Assembly (NCBI RefSeq): GCF_014192095.1
Contig: NZ_JACHXN010000015.1
Coordinates: 81,578-145,577 of the forward strand
Reading direction: 5' to 3'
Source: Phyllobacterium trifolii
GTDB taxonomy: Bacteria; Pseudomonadota; Alphaproteobacteria; Rhizobiales; Rhizobiaceae
DNA: 64,000 nucleotides
In this document: positions 15,809 through 24,701 of the stretch, piece by piece
How positions within the stretch are numbered: position 1 is the stretch's first letter
How the letters are laid out: each line of letters starts with the position of its first letter
Position numbers and translations under genes: made by a program
Notes under the pieces: model-generated
The model's database searches: none
Told to the model about the DNA's origin: nothing
What the model saw: only the letters and a program-made list of their open reading frames with translations

Positions 15809-17064
15809 TCTGCGGGCTCATAAACAGAAGATTTTGATGGAAGCCCCGTCGGTCTATCGAATCTGAGCATGACGTCCGACCATGCAGCCACGGCGCTCTC
15901 CCGTGAAAACAGAGTCTCCAGGACACGTCTTGCGTTTTGACCGTTCTGCAAACGACGTTCGGGGGAGTTTCTCATCTCGAGGATGACATCCGCGAGTCTT
16001 CTTCCCTCGCCAATTTCTACAGCCGCGCCGCAGTCTTCAGCGGCCACCACGCGCGCTACCTCGCCGTTTGGATCGCCGACGAAGAGAGTTGGCCGGCCAG
16101 CCGCCAGGATTCCATAAAACTTGCTCGGAACGATGCAGTGTTCGAGCCGAGGCAAAAGCGACACGATATGAGCATCGGCCGCGCTCAGGCTTTCAGCGAT
16201 ATGTTCGGCGGGCTGAAGTGGCTTGAAAACTACATTCGTCAAATTACGATTCCGCACAACCTCTTCGACGTGGGCCCTCTGCTGGCCGCCGCCAATCATT
16301 AGAAACTGAATATCGTCATGCCCACTCAAAAGCACCGCCGCTTCCAACAGCGTCGAGAAGTCGTGGGCGCGACCAAAGTTGCCCGAGTAGCCAACAACGA
16401 ACTTGTCCTGCAAACCCCAGTTCGTCCGCAGGCTGTTGGACGCCGGTTCTACGGGATAGATCTCATCGCCATCGGACCAATGGTGCATGACAAAAACCTG
16501 TTTCTCGGAGAAACCGCGGTCGGTGAGATAGGCTGCCATCGTTGCGGTCGGACAAACGATCATGGCCGATTTGCGCATCGACCAGTTGCGCATTGATCGG
16601 CTGACCGTCCCTGACAAGCTTTTATTCGACAGCATGCCAAGTTCCATGGCGACTTCAGGGAAAAGATCCATGATCCAATTGACCATTCGCGCGCGACGCC
16701 AGCGAATGGGCAAGGAAGTAGTGACGGAGAGCAAGGGTGGATCGGTGCAGACTACGCAGACGTCACCGCTCTTGAGGTTCCACAAACACCAGAGGAATGC
16801 AGAGACGTGGAAGGTGAGATAATCGATAGCCCGCCCGAGAACATTGCTCCGTCCGAACCGTGTAGCCCATAGACGACTTACCTTAACCCCTGACACCATT
16901 TCTTCCGCCGGCAATGTCACGTCAGGTTGATCGTGCGGTGTGCGGCTAGCGATTGCCGCGACTTCAAAACCGCGACGCGCCAATGCGAACGCCAACCCCG
17001 ATACCATTCGGCTGGTCGCTGATTGATCAGGTGAGAAATAGCGGTTTGCGAATACGATCTTCAT
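15805..17064 (-). CDS. WcaI-like glycosyltransferase
   Basis: A 419-residue GT-B enzyme that resembles the WcaI family. It begins MKIVFANRYFSPDQSATSRM, has a hydrophobic segment with DVCVVCTDPPLLSVTTSLPI (a conserved WcaI-type stretch), a middle with FVVGYSGNFGRAHDFSTLLE, and the late motif IVPSKFYGILAAGRPTLFVG. WcaI adds a fucosyl residue in colanic acid. The presence of GDP-fucose synthase just across the divergent spacer makes a fucosyltransferase plausible here, but that is inference. It is the first gene of the three-gene leftward glycosyltransferase run. Confidence 0.87.
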   Translation of the reverse strand: MKIVFANRYFSPDQSATSRMVSGLAFALARRGFEVAAIASRTPHDQPDVTLPAEEMVSGVKVSRLWATRFGRSNVLGRAIDYLTFHVSAFLWCLWNLKSGDVCVVCTDPPLLSVTTSLPIRWRRARMVNWIMDLFPEVAMELGMLSNKSLSGTVSRSMRNWSMRKSAMIVCPTATMAAYLTDRGFSEKQVFVMHHWSDGDEIYPVEPASNSLRTNWGLQDKFVVGYSGNFGRAHDFSTLLEAAVLLSGHDDIQFLMIGGGQQRAHVEEVVRNRNLTNVVFKPLQPAEHIAESLSAADAHIVSLLPRLEHCIVPSKFYGILAAGRPTLFVGDPNGEVARVVAAEDCGAAVEIGEGRRLADVILEMRNSPERRLQNGQNARRVLETLFSRESAVAAWSDVMLRFDRPTGLPSKSSVYEPAE

Positions 17065-17448
17065 TTGTGGATGCCTCAAGCCCGGGCCGTCTGTCAGACA
17101 CAGATTCTTGGCCTTGATTGTCGCAGTTCGCAGTTGGCGAACAAGTTCAACAAAGGCACTACGGCCCTTCGCGACTGATCATCCCGCCTACTCCTTCCGG
17201 AGAGGTCACGCTCAATTTCCACCCCTTTTAGAGGCCCCAACGTGCTCGATATGCCTTGTATTCCCTCGGGTTGGGAGCCGATCTTATCCCTATTGCCGAA
17301 GTGTGTCGCGCTGTGCGCCATATATACTGGAATCCAACAACTCGCTTCCTCCGACTGCATTTCGAGAGTGTGCAATGGACCATGGTCACGGCCCACATTC
17401 GATGAGCTGTCTTCGAAAAGCGAAACATCACGCACGAAGAAGGGCGGA
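17065..17448. promoter_or_regulatory. Divergent control region, glycosyltransferases / GDP-fucose synthase
   Basis: A 384-base spacer between the leftward glycosyltransferase operon and the rightward epimerase gene. Open frames seen here lack ribosome binding sites and are not supported. Promoters in both directions are expected; no specific boxes stood out. Confidence 0.45.
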
Positions 17449-18450
17449 ATGATCTCCATGGTTGAGTCAGAAAATCACCACTTCGATCTCCGGGGTAAAC
17501 GAGTATGGGTAGCCGGGCACACCGGCCTTGTGGGCTCGGCGCTGACACGGCGCCTGCAGTCCGAAGGTTGTGAACTGCTTGAAGTTACCCATGATGATCT
17601 CGATCTGACGCGGCAGCTTGAAACGGAAGAATGGATGGCCAGCGCGCGTCCCGATGCCATCTTCATCGCTGCGGCGAGAGTTGGCGGAATCATTGCAAAC
17701 TCGACATACCCAGCTGATTTTCTCTACGACAACGCGATGATCGGCATGAACATCATGCATGCCGCACATAAGCTTGGCGTTCAAAAATTACTGTGGCTGG
17801 GGTCGAGCTGTATTTTCCCGAAATATGCCGAGCAGCCGATCCGGGAGAGTTCCTTGCTCACCGGCGCGCTAGAGCCAACTAACGAAGCTTACGCGGTAGC
17901 AAAGATCGCTGGACTCAAGCTTGCCGAAGCCTATGCGCGGCAATATGGACAGAATTTCCTGACCGCGATGCCGACAAGTCTCTATGGCCCCAACGACAAT
18001 TTCGATCCGCAGAATTCCCATGTTCTTCCGGCGCTTATACGCAAAATGTATGAGGCCAAAATCTCGGGAAGTCCGACAGTTGTTGTGTGGGGTACGGGGA
18101 CACCACGGCGCGAATTCCTGCATGTCGATGATCTGGCCGACGCCTGCGTATTCGTTATGAAGCAGTATACTGGGCCTGAATTTATCAATATCGGGTCGGG
18201 ACACGAAATCTCGATTCATGATGCCGCGATCTTGATTGCGAAGATTGTTGGCTATGACGGGTCCATCGTGTTCGATACATCGAAGCCGGACGGTACACCG
18301 CGAAAGCTGGTCGATCCTACACGTTTGCAGGATATGGGCTGGAAGCCGAGCATCGACCTCGAGACCGGACTGACCGATCTCTATATGCGTTGGCAACAGT
18401 CGATGCTCACATCAACCAACGTCGCGCCTATTGCTTCGGCCGCACGTTAG
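17449..18450 (+). CDS. fcl: GDP-L-fucose synthase (NADPH-dependent epimerase/reductase)
   Basis: A 333-residue short-chain dehydrogenase. It has the NADP-binding glycine motif VAGHTGLVGSALTRRL at the N-terminus, the family stretch ARVGGIIANSTYPADFLYDN, LGSSCIFPKYAEQPI, the catalytic Tyr-x-x-x-Lys in YAVAKIAGLK, and TSLYGPNDNFD. It converts GDP-4-keto-6-deoxymannose to GDP-L-fucose. The ATG at 17449 has AAGGG close upstream; ATG 17458 is possible. The previous step (GDP-mannose 4,6-dehydratase, Gmd) is not in this window and must be supplied elsewhere. A strong palindromic terminator follows directly. Confidence 0.92.
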   Translation: MISMVESENHHFDLRGKRVWVAGHTGLVGSALTRRLQSEGCELLEVTHDDLDLTRQLETEEWMASARPDAIFIAAARVGGIIANSTYPADFLYDNAMIGMNIMHAAHKLGVQKLLWLGSSCIFPKYAEQPIRESSLLTGALEPTNEAYAVAKIAGLKLAEAYARQYGQNFLTAMPTSLYGPNDNFDPQNSHVLPALIRKMYEAKISGSPTVVVWGTGTPRREFLHVDDLADACVFVMKQYTGPEFINIGSGHEISIHDAAILIAKIVGYDGSIVFDTSKPDGTPRKLVDPTRLQDMGWKPSIDLETGLTDLYMRWQQSMLTSTNVAPIASAAR

Positions 18451-18466
18451 ATTAACGCCAGGGATT

Positions 18467-18502
18467 AAAAAAGCAGCCAGGTCATGACCTGGCTGCTTTT
18501 TT
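18467..18502. terminator. Bidirectional rho-independent terminator
   Basis: A perfect 36-bp palindrome: six A, then GCAGCCAGGTCA, its mirror TGACCTGGCTGC, then six T. It sits between the stop of the GDP-fucose synthase gene and the stop of the converging polysaccharide export gene, so it can end transcripts from both sides. Confidence 0.92.
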
Positions 18503-18528
18503 GTGTACAAGGACCGCTCGTGGCTGAT

Positions 18529-19803
18529 CTAACCGGGCGGGTTGATGCTGTTTGCTGCCACATCTTTCGGAACTGCCAATTGGGCTCGTAGAATATCGCC
18601 CGCCTTGATCGGATCATGTTCGGTCAACTCCGATTCCTGATACTCACCGTTTACAATCCGCGCGACGGAGAAAGTCAGCCTCACAGACTGGTCGCGCGTT
18701 GTTGCGCGCTGCGCCGTCGCACCAATCTCAGCCATCGTCTGGACGATGAAGGCCAGTCGCTTTCTCAGGCGAATGAGATCCAGCTCAATGTCACGCAATT
18801 GATTGGCGGCGTCGTTTGCCCGCTGCTCGTTCAGAGCTAGCAAGCGCTGCCCGATAGCGTTTTCGTTTTGCCGGGCGCGTGCGAGAAATGAACCGAATTC
18901 AAGGGCATCGCGGCGCATGGCGGAAAGTTGCCTTTGGCTGTCCCTCAATGTCGACTGTGCCGTGAGCCCCTGCGATACAAGCTTCTCGGAAGATCCTACA
19001 TTCTGTTCCAGAAGAGAAATTTCCTCGTTACGAAGCTTGGTACTTTTTTCCAGTGTATCGATCTCTTCGCGATAATTCTGTTTCTGGTCCTGAAGAGCTT
19101 TTTCTTCGCTGTGCAAGGCTGCCAAACGCAAATCGAAAACCCGACGCTCGGAGTCGACCACCTGTTGGCGGGCCGGCAAATCATCCGTAATAGTTTCTTT
19201 GTCCAGAACGTATTCAAACGGCTTCTCGTCGAGCTCCGCCTGGAGGCGCGCACGCCTCACGTCTTGGGCGAACAATTGCAGAGACGTGTCCGAATAGTCC
19301 TGACGCGCAGTGACCAGCTGGGTCCCTGCTGTGTCCATCTTGTCCAACGCCTCTTTCAACCCACCGCTCAGTGCGAACAGTTCGAGCGCAATCATGCCGG
19401 GGCGAAACTCATATTTACCGGGCTTCTGGACATCGCCAATGACAAACACTGGCGCATATTCCTTCATTGCCACGGAAACTGAGAGACCCGGAATGTGTTG
19501 AAGCAGCTTCTGGCTGATGGTGCTGCTGATTTCCGCAATGGTTTGATTTGCTACTGGGATATTGCCAAGAATGGGATATCCTATCGTTCCTTCCACGCTG
19601 ACGGGAAATGTCCCTGACAGTCCAGTATCGCCATAAACGGTGATCAGGAGGACATCGCCCGATGCAACTTTATATGGCTCGTCCGCCCACGCCGCCGAAG
19701 CCATTGGCGACAACAAGAGGATCGAAGAAAACGCACAAGCGGTCATCAGCTTGTTGATCCGGTAAGCAAATCCCGGGCGGCTATTTTTTTGTTTGATCAA
19801 CAT
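18529..19803 (-). CDS. Wza/ExoF-like polysaccharide export protein
   Basis: A 424-residue exported protein. A signal peptide covers about residues 1-42 (hydrophobic FSSILLLSPMASAAWA, cleavage likely after AWA). The Poly_export domain follows (YKVASGDVLLITVYG, then YPILGNIPVANQTIAE), then a soluble beta-grasp SLBB part (PVFVIGDVQKPGKYEFRPGM). From about residue 175 to 370 there is a long coiled-coil region, as in rhizobial ExoF. No lipoprotein Cys is present, unlike Wza of enteric bacteria. It probably forms the periplasmic/outer-membrane export channel with the co-transcribed Wzc homologue. The start at 19803 has GAGG six bases upstream; an ATG at 19815 overlaps the upstream stop. Confidence 0.88.
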   Translation of the reverse strand: MLIKQKNSRPGFAYRINKLMTACAFSSILLLSPMASAAWADEPYKVASGDVLLITVYGDTGLSGTFPVSVEGTIGYPILGNIPVANQTIAEISSTISQKLLQHIPGLSVSVAMKEYAPVFVIGDVQKPGKYEFRPGMIALELFALSGGLKEALDKMDTAGTQLVTARQDYSDTSLQLFAQDVRRARLQAELDEKPFEYVLDKETITDDLPARQQVVDSERRVFDLRLAALHSEEKALQDQKQNYREEIDTLEKSTKLRNEEISLLEQNVGSSEKLVSQGLTAQSTLRDSQRQLSAMRRDALEFGSFLARARQNENAIGQRLLALNEQRANDAANQLRDIELDLIRLRKRLAFIVQTMAEIGATAQRATTRDQSVRLTFSVARIVNGEYQESELTEHDPIKAGDILRAQLAVPKDVAANSINPPG

Positions 19804-19811
19804 TGTCGACC

Positions 19812-21980
19812 TCATGCCTTTGCGGTGGAAGAGCGGGTTTTTGCGTAATCGGCAAGCTCCTTGACGACACGCCCGGAGACGAGTTTGGTGGGAGCAAGCG
19901 GGGCGCTCAAGGCGACCGGACCTCGGCTTTCGTGGTCGCTGTTGAGAACGATACCGCTGACTTTCCGGCCGTCGGCGCGTAGTTTCGTAACGGCGGTCAC
20001 GACGTCCTCCATCCTGGCGACGTCACGGCGCACGACCAATACCGTCGTGTCGGCAAGCGACGCCGCACGTATGGCATCCGCGCTGTTGGCGATAGCTGGC
20101 GTATCAATAAGAACGATGTCGTACTGTCGCTTAAGCTCTGCAATCATTTTCGCGAATTGCTCGTGGCCTAGCAAGAATTCTGCCGGAACCTGACAGGTCT
20201 GCGTCGCCACAAAGTCGATTGCGGATTCCGCGTCGTGCTGCACCGCCGCTTCAAGTGTATGCCGGCCGCGGATCACTTCTTCCAGATAGGGACCGAATTG
20301 ATCGCCGAACTCATGGGCCACCATCGGATTCCGGAAATTGGCGTCCACGACGACAGTCCGTATCCCTGTAGCTGATAGTGATCTCGCAAGGCCTGCTACG
20401 ATCAGCGTCTTGCCTTCCTGGTCGCCAGCAGAAGTAATAGCAATTGCCCGAGCAGCTTTCGTCGACGCCGACAGCAATAGCTGGGCCTGAAGGTCGGCGA
20501 TCGCGCGGCCAAAGCCCGAATTGCCGTCGGTAACCATTCGTGCGGCTTCTTTCCGCTCCCGAACTGACAATTGGGGTATCCGGCCGATAATGGGCAGCCG
20601 CACCGCTGTTTCGAGAGCCACGCTCGATCGGATGGATTTGTCACGCAATTCCATAAGAAACGCGCCCGCCATCCCGAAACAGATGCCGCCAATTCCACCC
20701 AACGCAAGCCATGACGAAAGACGCGGACTTACCTTCGATCTTGCCGGAACAGCACGCGAAATCATACGCGCTTCGGCAGTGGCGATACCGTCCTGCTCGA
20801 TCGTTTGTTTGTAACGTGTCAGGTAGCTTTCATATATAGCGCGGTTTGCCGAAGCTTCGCGATCCAGCTGATCGGCCTGGACAGTGGCTTTGTTGGCCGT
20901 CGACATGCTGTCCTGTAGCTCTTTCAGATTTGCCTCAACCGACGCTTGCTGAAGATGCGTGACATTTATCTCGTTTCGGAGACTATCCAGAATTTGTTGA
21001 ACCTCCGCACCAATCTGGCCCTTCAGCGATTCAAGCTGCGAGTTAAACTGCGGGAGCTGGACGCTTTGAGTTGCCCCGCTCTCCTTGATTTGCTGAATAT
21101 TCCTCTCGATCCGGGATTGTTCCGTCCGAAGTGCCAAGATGGCCGGGGAATTGAGAATCTCCGACAAAGCCACGCCAGAGTTATTCTTTGACGCTTCGAT
21201 TGCGGTTGAGAGCCGGGCTTCAGCACCTGCAAGTTTTCCCCGCAGGGTCGCGAGTTCCGCATTCAGCGCAGCAATTTGCTGCGACTGCAGCGTCATACCG
21301 TTGGCCTTCACGAGTCCTGATTGCTCGCGAAAATCGGCGGCGGCGCGTTCAGAGTGTTCGAGCGTTGCCCGCAGGCTGGTGAGTTTTCCGCCAAGCCAAT
21401 CACTAACACGGCGTGTGGCCGAGGTTTGCAAATCGATTTGATAGTTGAGGTACGCTTCACCGAACGCATTCGCGACGGCAGCAGAATATTCCGGATTATT
21501 CGCACGGTAACTGATGTAAATCGTGTATGATCTGCCATCGTTGAGAACATTAAGATTTGACAGAAGCTCGTCAATTCTTGACCGATCGGACGGCGTTTCC
21601 TCATCTGTCGCGACAAGATTTCCTTGGCCGGGCACAATGATTTTGCCCTTGGAGTCAAAACCTTGACGGTCTAGGTCGGCGAGTACCTTCTCGGCCATGG
21701 AGCGCGAGCTGATAATGTCGAGTTCCGTCCGCAAAACCGGACTTTCCTGCGGAAGCGGTGAAACGACCGATTCATTTGGAAGTGCCTGCAATTTGCGAAC
21801 GTTTAGGGCCAAGATCGCTTCGGAGCTGTACTTGGCCGGGGCGGTCATATAGCCCACTATCGCCAACCCCAAGCACAGAACAATGGCTGATAGAACTGTA
21901 AGCCATCTGTTCATCAGGAGCGAAAGGATTCGCGACAATGGCATTCCGCCCTGGGGAGGCAAAACTTCAGAAACGATCAT
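19812..21980 (-). CDS. Wzc/ExoP-like polysaccharide co-polymerase with BY-kinase-like domain
   Basis: A 722-residue inner-membrane protein. It has a Wzz domain with first membrane helix at about residues 28-48 (LTVLSAIVLCLGLAIVGYM), a long periplasmic coiled coil (about 190-400), and a second helix near 430 (LSSWLALGGIGGICFGMAGA). The C-terminal ATPase domain shows Walker A (GDQEGKT), Walker A' (VVVDANFRNP) and Walker B (IVLIDTPA). It controls chain length and export. The C-terminal tail lacks the tyrosine cluster usual in BY-kinases; only one Tyr (ELADYAKT) is visible. The ATG at 21980 has AGAGG eight bases upstream. The gene follows the LuxR-type regulator by 45 bases and overlaps the export gene. 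Confidence 0.9.
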   Translation of the reverse strand: MIVSEVLPPQGGMPLSRILSLLMNRWLTVLSAIVLCLGLAIVGYMTAPAKYSSEAILALNVRKLQALPNESVVSPLPQESPVLRTELDIISSRSMAEKVLADLDRQGFDSKGKIIVPGQGNLVATDEETPSDRSRIDELLSNLNVLNDGRSYTIYISYRANNPEYSAAVANAFGEAYLNYQIDLQTSATRRVSDWLGGKLTSLRATLEHSERAAADFREQSGLVKANGMTLQSQQIAALNAELATLRGKLAGAEARLSTAIEASKNNSGVALSEILNSPAILALRTEQSRIERNIQQIKESGATQSVQLPQFNSQLESLKGQIGAEVQQILDSLRNEINVTHLQQASVEANLKELQDSMSTANKATVQADQLDREASANRAIYESYLTRYKQTIEQDGIATAEARMISRAVPARSKVSPRLSSWLALGGIGGICFGMAGAFLMELRDKSIRSSVALETAVRLPIIGRIPQLSVRERKEAARMVTDGNSGFGRAIADLQAQLLLSASTKAARAIAITSAGDQEGKTLIVAGLARSLSATGIRTVVVDANFRNPMVAHEFGDQFGPYLEEVIRGRHTLEAAVQHDAESAIDFVATQTCQVPAEFLLGHEQFAKMIAELKRQYDIVLIDTPAIANSADAIRAASLADTTVLVVRRDVARMEDVVTAVTKLRADGRKVSGIVLNSDHESRGPVALSAPLAPTKLVSGRVVKELADYAKTRSSTAKA

Positions 21981-22025
21981 GATCAATACCTCTGAAAATC
22001 AGATATCGGTTAGCTGGTAGGCCGT

Positions 22026-22817
22026 TCAGAATCTGGATTCATGCGGAATCATGTCGCTAATTTTGTACGCAACCTCCGTCCGATTAGTAGCACCCAGTTT
22101 CTTCATGATATTGCGAATATGGACCTTTACCGTGCTTTCGCAGAGGTTGAGCTCATAGGCGATAATCTTGTTTGCCTTGCCACGACGAAGACCCTCCGCA
22201 ACGGCCGACTGCCGCGCTGTAAACGAAGTGGTGATGTGACGAAACTCGTCGCTTCGGCCACCCAGGAGCTTACGCAAAGTTAGAACGCTACTTGCCGGTA
22301 CAAACTTTCCACCGGCGATTGCCAGTTCAATTGCCTGCATGCAGATCTCGATGCCAACTGTTGTCGGGATATATCCACGAACGCCGAGTTCCAATGCCTT
22401 CAGAATAAAGGTCAGATCATCATTGTCGGCAACGACAACGACAGCTGCAGTCTGGAAAGTCGCGACAAGCTCGCTGATTTCAGCGGTTAGATTGGCATCG
22501 TCCAGCGTGCGATTGCCAGTGTTGATCAACACGGCGCGCAAATTGGATAGTTCTTTTTTAGAGGCTTGCCATTCTTCCAGGCTACCAAATGTAAATACTT
22601 TGAGGCCTATGTGATGGTTGATCAAAGCCTGAGCGAGACATTCGCGTTCCAAAGCGCGCTTGTCGACAATAGCCAAGTAATCTTCTGTACTGTATTTTTG
22701 GAATTGACGATTACCGTTGTATTTATCGTTGGATTGTTGGCTGTTATTTACAATGATCTCACGATCATATGGCTCTTGTTCATTGTTGCCCAAACGGGAT
22801 GGATGAATATTCTCCAT
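22026..22817 (-). CDS. LuxR-type regulator with pseudo-receiver domain
   Basis: A 263-residue protein. Residues about 45-175 follow the receiver fold (YLAIVDKRALERECLAQALI at its start), but the phosphorylation-site strand reads AVLINTGNR, with Asn where Asp belongs. The conserved Lys near GVRGYIPTT is also missing. Residues about 195-255 form a LuxR HTH (FTARQSAVAEGLRRGKANK, then LCESTVKVHIRNIMKKLGA). The first 40 residues are hydrophilic and Asn/Gln-rich. It is immediately upstream of and co-directional with wzc and wza homologues, so it likely controls exopolysaccharide export. The missing Asp argues for control other than phosphorylation. Confidence 0.87.
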   Translation of the reverse strand: MENIHPSRLGNNEQEPYDREIIVNNSQQSNDKYNGNRQFQKYSTEDYLAIVDKRALERECLAQALINHHIGLKVFTFGSLEEWQASKKELSNLRAVLINTGNRTLDDANLTAEISELVATFQTAAVVVVADNDDLTFILKALELGVRGYIPTTVGIEICMQAIELAIAGGKFVPASSVLTLRKLLGGRSDEFRHITTSFTARQSAVAEGLRRGKANKIIAYELNLCESTVKVHIRNIMKKLGATNRTEVAYKISDMIPHESRF

Positions 22818-23232
22818 TGTATTAACCCCAATTTTTATCTTTTGTTGCGAGTTGATCTATTGAACGCACCTAAACACGTCCAGCCGCACTTCTTTTTCAC
22901 GAATATTAATTTACGCTCTTTATTTGTTAGTGTCTTTAATCCTCTTATAATTCCTTCGATTGTAAAAAATTTGACGGTGTAGCCAGCTATAGCCCGATCC
23001 CATAGGCTGGATTAATTCGTCGAGGATGCTTATTAGTTCGTTTCCCCCGCAGGGGTCGGTGAACTAAACATATAAAGAAAGGCTTATACTTGAGATTAGT
23101 GTCGCGCAGGGCGCTGAACGACGCGAACGCAGTGATTCGCATCGCTTTAAACACGTGATTCGTTAGATTCTGAGATGTTGTCGAGAATGGAAGAACGGGC
23201 TGCATTTTTAACGCAGCTGGAGCGACCAAGGG
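22818..23232. promoter_or_regulatory. Upstream region of the LuxR/wzc/wza operon
   Basis: A 415-base AT-rich spacer between the PIG-L gene stop and the regulator start, both leftward. It should hold the promoter of the export operon. A weak 80-codon frame at 22987-23229 is not supported by composition or a ribosome binding site. Confidence 0.4.
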
Positions 23233-23892
23233 TTATCCTATAGTCAATGCCAATTTGCGATTTGTGAAGGCTTCGGCGAAACGCTCTTCAGCGCGACATT
23301 CCATGCCCCGTAGGCGAGCCAAGCCTTTGAAAGTCAATTCATCGAACCAGTCTTTCGAGCGCTGCGTCCCGAAGTGCTCCAGAAGAAGTTCGGTTTTCCG
23401 GTCCATGATTTTGGACGGCAAGGGCATATATGTGTTGTGCTGCATGAGATCCCCATCCCATTTTGGAATTTCATATTCGAGCACAAAATGATTGCGGAAC
23501 ACATTGGTTGTCAGACGGTTCACTTCCCTGTGATCCTGGTGCGAGTCGTCGCGCGCATGCGTGAAAATCACGTCGGGCGAGACGCGTTCGCGTACAGCAT
23601 TGAGCCATTGTTTGATCTCACGGGACTGGCTGGGGAAATAGCTGTCTTCAAACTCGGCAAGTTCGATATTGCTCTTGGCAGCGCCTTCAAGAAAAGCAAC
23701 AGCTGAAGCATTTGCTTCACCCGCGCGGATTCCGGGTGCGCTTAGCACACACCAGTGGACGTCAAGCAGAACACCATCGGCAATAAGACGCAGGATCGTG
23801 CCCCCTGCACCTATTTCGATATCGTCGGAATGCGCTCCAAGACAAAGGACAGAAAGGCGCTCTCCGCGTCTCGCCAAAGGCAACTGCCTCAT
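23233..23892 (-). CDS. PIG-L (LmbE-like) zinc-dependent N-deacetylase
   Basis: A 219-residue protein with the PIG-L metal site: LGAHSDDIEIGAGGT near residue 17 (a variant of the usual HPDDE) and THARDDSHQDHREV near residue 110 (HxDH). Such enzymes remove acetyl groups from N-acetyl sugars. The ATG at 23892 overlaps the stop of the cytidylyltransferase gene (ATGA), so the two are coupled. A role in making an amino or N-acyl sugar on the CDP-sugar pathway is inferred from context. Further upstream in-frame starts would overlap the previous gene more and are less likely. Confidence 0.85.
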   Translation of the reverse strand: MRQLPLARRGERLSVLCLGAHSDDIEIGAGGTILRLIADGVLLDVHWCVLSAPGIRAGEANASAVAFLEGAAKSNIELAEFEDSYFPSQSREIKQWLNAVRERVSPDVIFTHARDDSHQDHREVNRLTTNVFRNHFVLEYEIPKWDGDLMQHNTYMPLPSKIMDRKTELLLEHFGTQRSKDWFDELTFKGLARLRGMECRAEERFAEAFTNRKLALTIG

Positions 23893-24701
23893 AACGCCTT
23901 GACCAGACGGATGTTGGAGCCATCTTTCAAAGCGCCATGAGCTGTCCAAGGCATTTCACCGCGCTCAACCATTTCCTGGAGAGCCTGCCAATCGCGCAGC
24001 GTATCCATCGAACGCCAGAAGCCTTCGTGCTTGTAGGCCATCAGCATGTCATCGGCGATGAGCCGGCTGAAGGGTTCGAGTACGAGTTCCTCGGATTCCC
24101 GCATGTAATCGAATATCTCGCCACGGAAGAGGAAGTAACCACCATTTATCCAGATGTCGGAACGGTCAGAGGAGCGGAACTCCCGCACACGTCCGTCTTC
24201 GGCTATGTCCGCCAGATGATAGGTAAGCGGTGGACGAACGGCGAGAAAGCATGCAATTTTTCCGCTGGCTTCGAACTTTTCTATCATGTCGTCCAGATCG
24301 ACATTGCTCAGGCCGTCACTATAGTTGGCGAGAAATATCTTTTCGTTTCTGACTTGATTGCGCACAGCCCAGAGGCGCTCACCGATGTTGCGCCAGATGC
24401 CCGTGTCGATCAGAGAAATACGCCAATCTTTTTGCGACTCACCCAACACCTCCACATTGCCATCACCGGTAACCACACAGTCAGAGAATGTCTGCGGGCG
24501 GCAATTGAGGAAAAAGTCCTTGACCACGTTGGCTTTGTAGCCAAGGCAAAGGATGAAATCATCATGTCCGTAGTCAGCGTAATACTGCATGACATGCCGC
24601 AAGATCGGCTGAGAGCCAAGCGGGATCATGGGTTTTGGAACGTTTTCCGAATATTCGCGAATGCGGGTGCCCATACCACCACAGAACAGAACAACTTTCA
24701 T
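23889..24701 (-). CDS. rfbF: Glucose-1-phosphate cytidylyltransferase
   Basis: A 270-residue nucleotidyltransferase. The N-terminal signature LFCGGMGTRIREYSENVPKP is followed by PLGSQPILRHVMQYYADYG. The later motifs ANYSDGLSNVDL and WINGGYFLFRGEIFDYM match the RfbF group. It makes CDP-glucose from glucose-1-phosphate and CTP, the entry to CDP-linked deoxy and branched sugars. The start at 24701 overlaps the methyltransferase stop by four bases. The usual next enzyme, CDP-glucose 4,6-dehydratase (RfbG), is not evident in the window unless the SDR at 28203-29273 fills that role. Confidence 0.92.
   Translation of the reverse strand: MKVVLFCGGMGTRIREYSENVPKPMIPLGSQPILRHVMQYYADYGHDDFILCLGYKANVVKDFFLNCRPQTFSDCVVTGDGNVEVLGESQKDWRISLIDTGIWRNIGERLWAVRNQVRNEKIFLANYSDGLSNVDLDDMIEKFEASGKIACFLAVRPPLTYHLADIAEDGRVREFRSSDRSDIWINGGYFLFRGEIFDYMRESEELVLEPFSRLIADDMLMAYKHEGFWRSMDTLRDWQALQEMVERGEMPWTAHGALKDGSNIRLVKAL

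Noticed and set aside
22987..23229. 80-residue minus-strand ORF
   Set aside because: No ribosome binding site, no family features, and it lies in the likely promoter region of the export operon.
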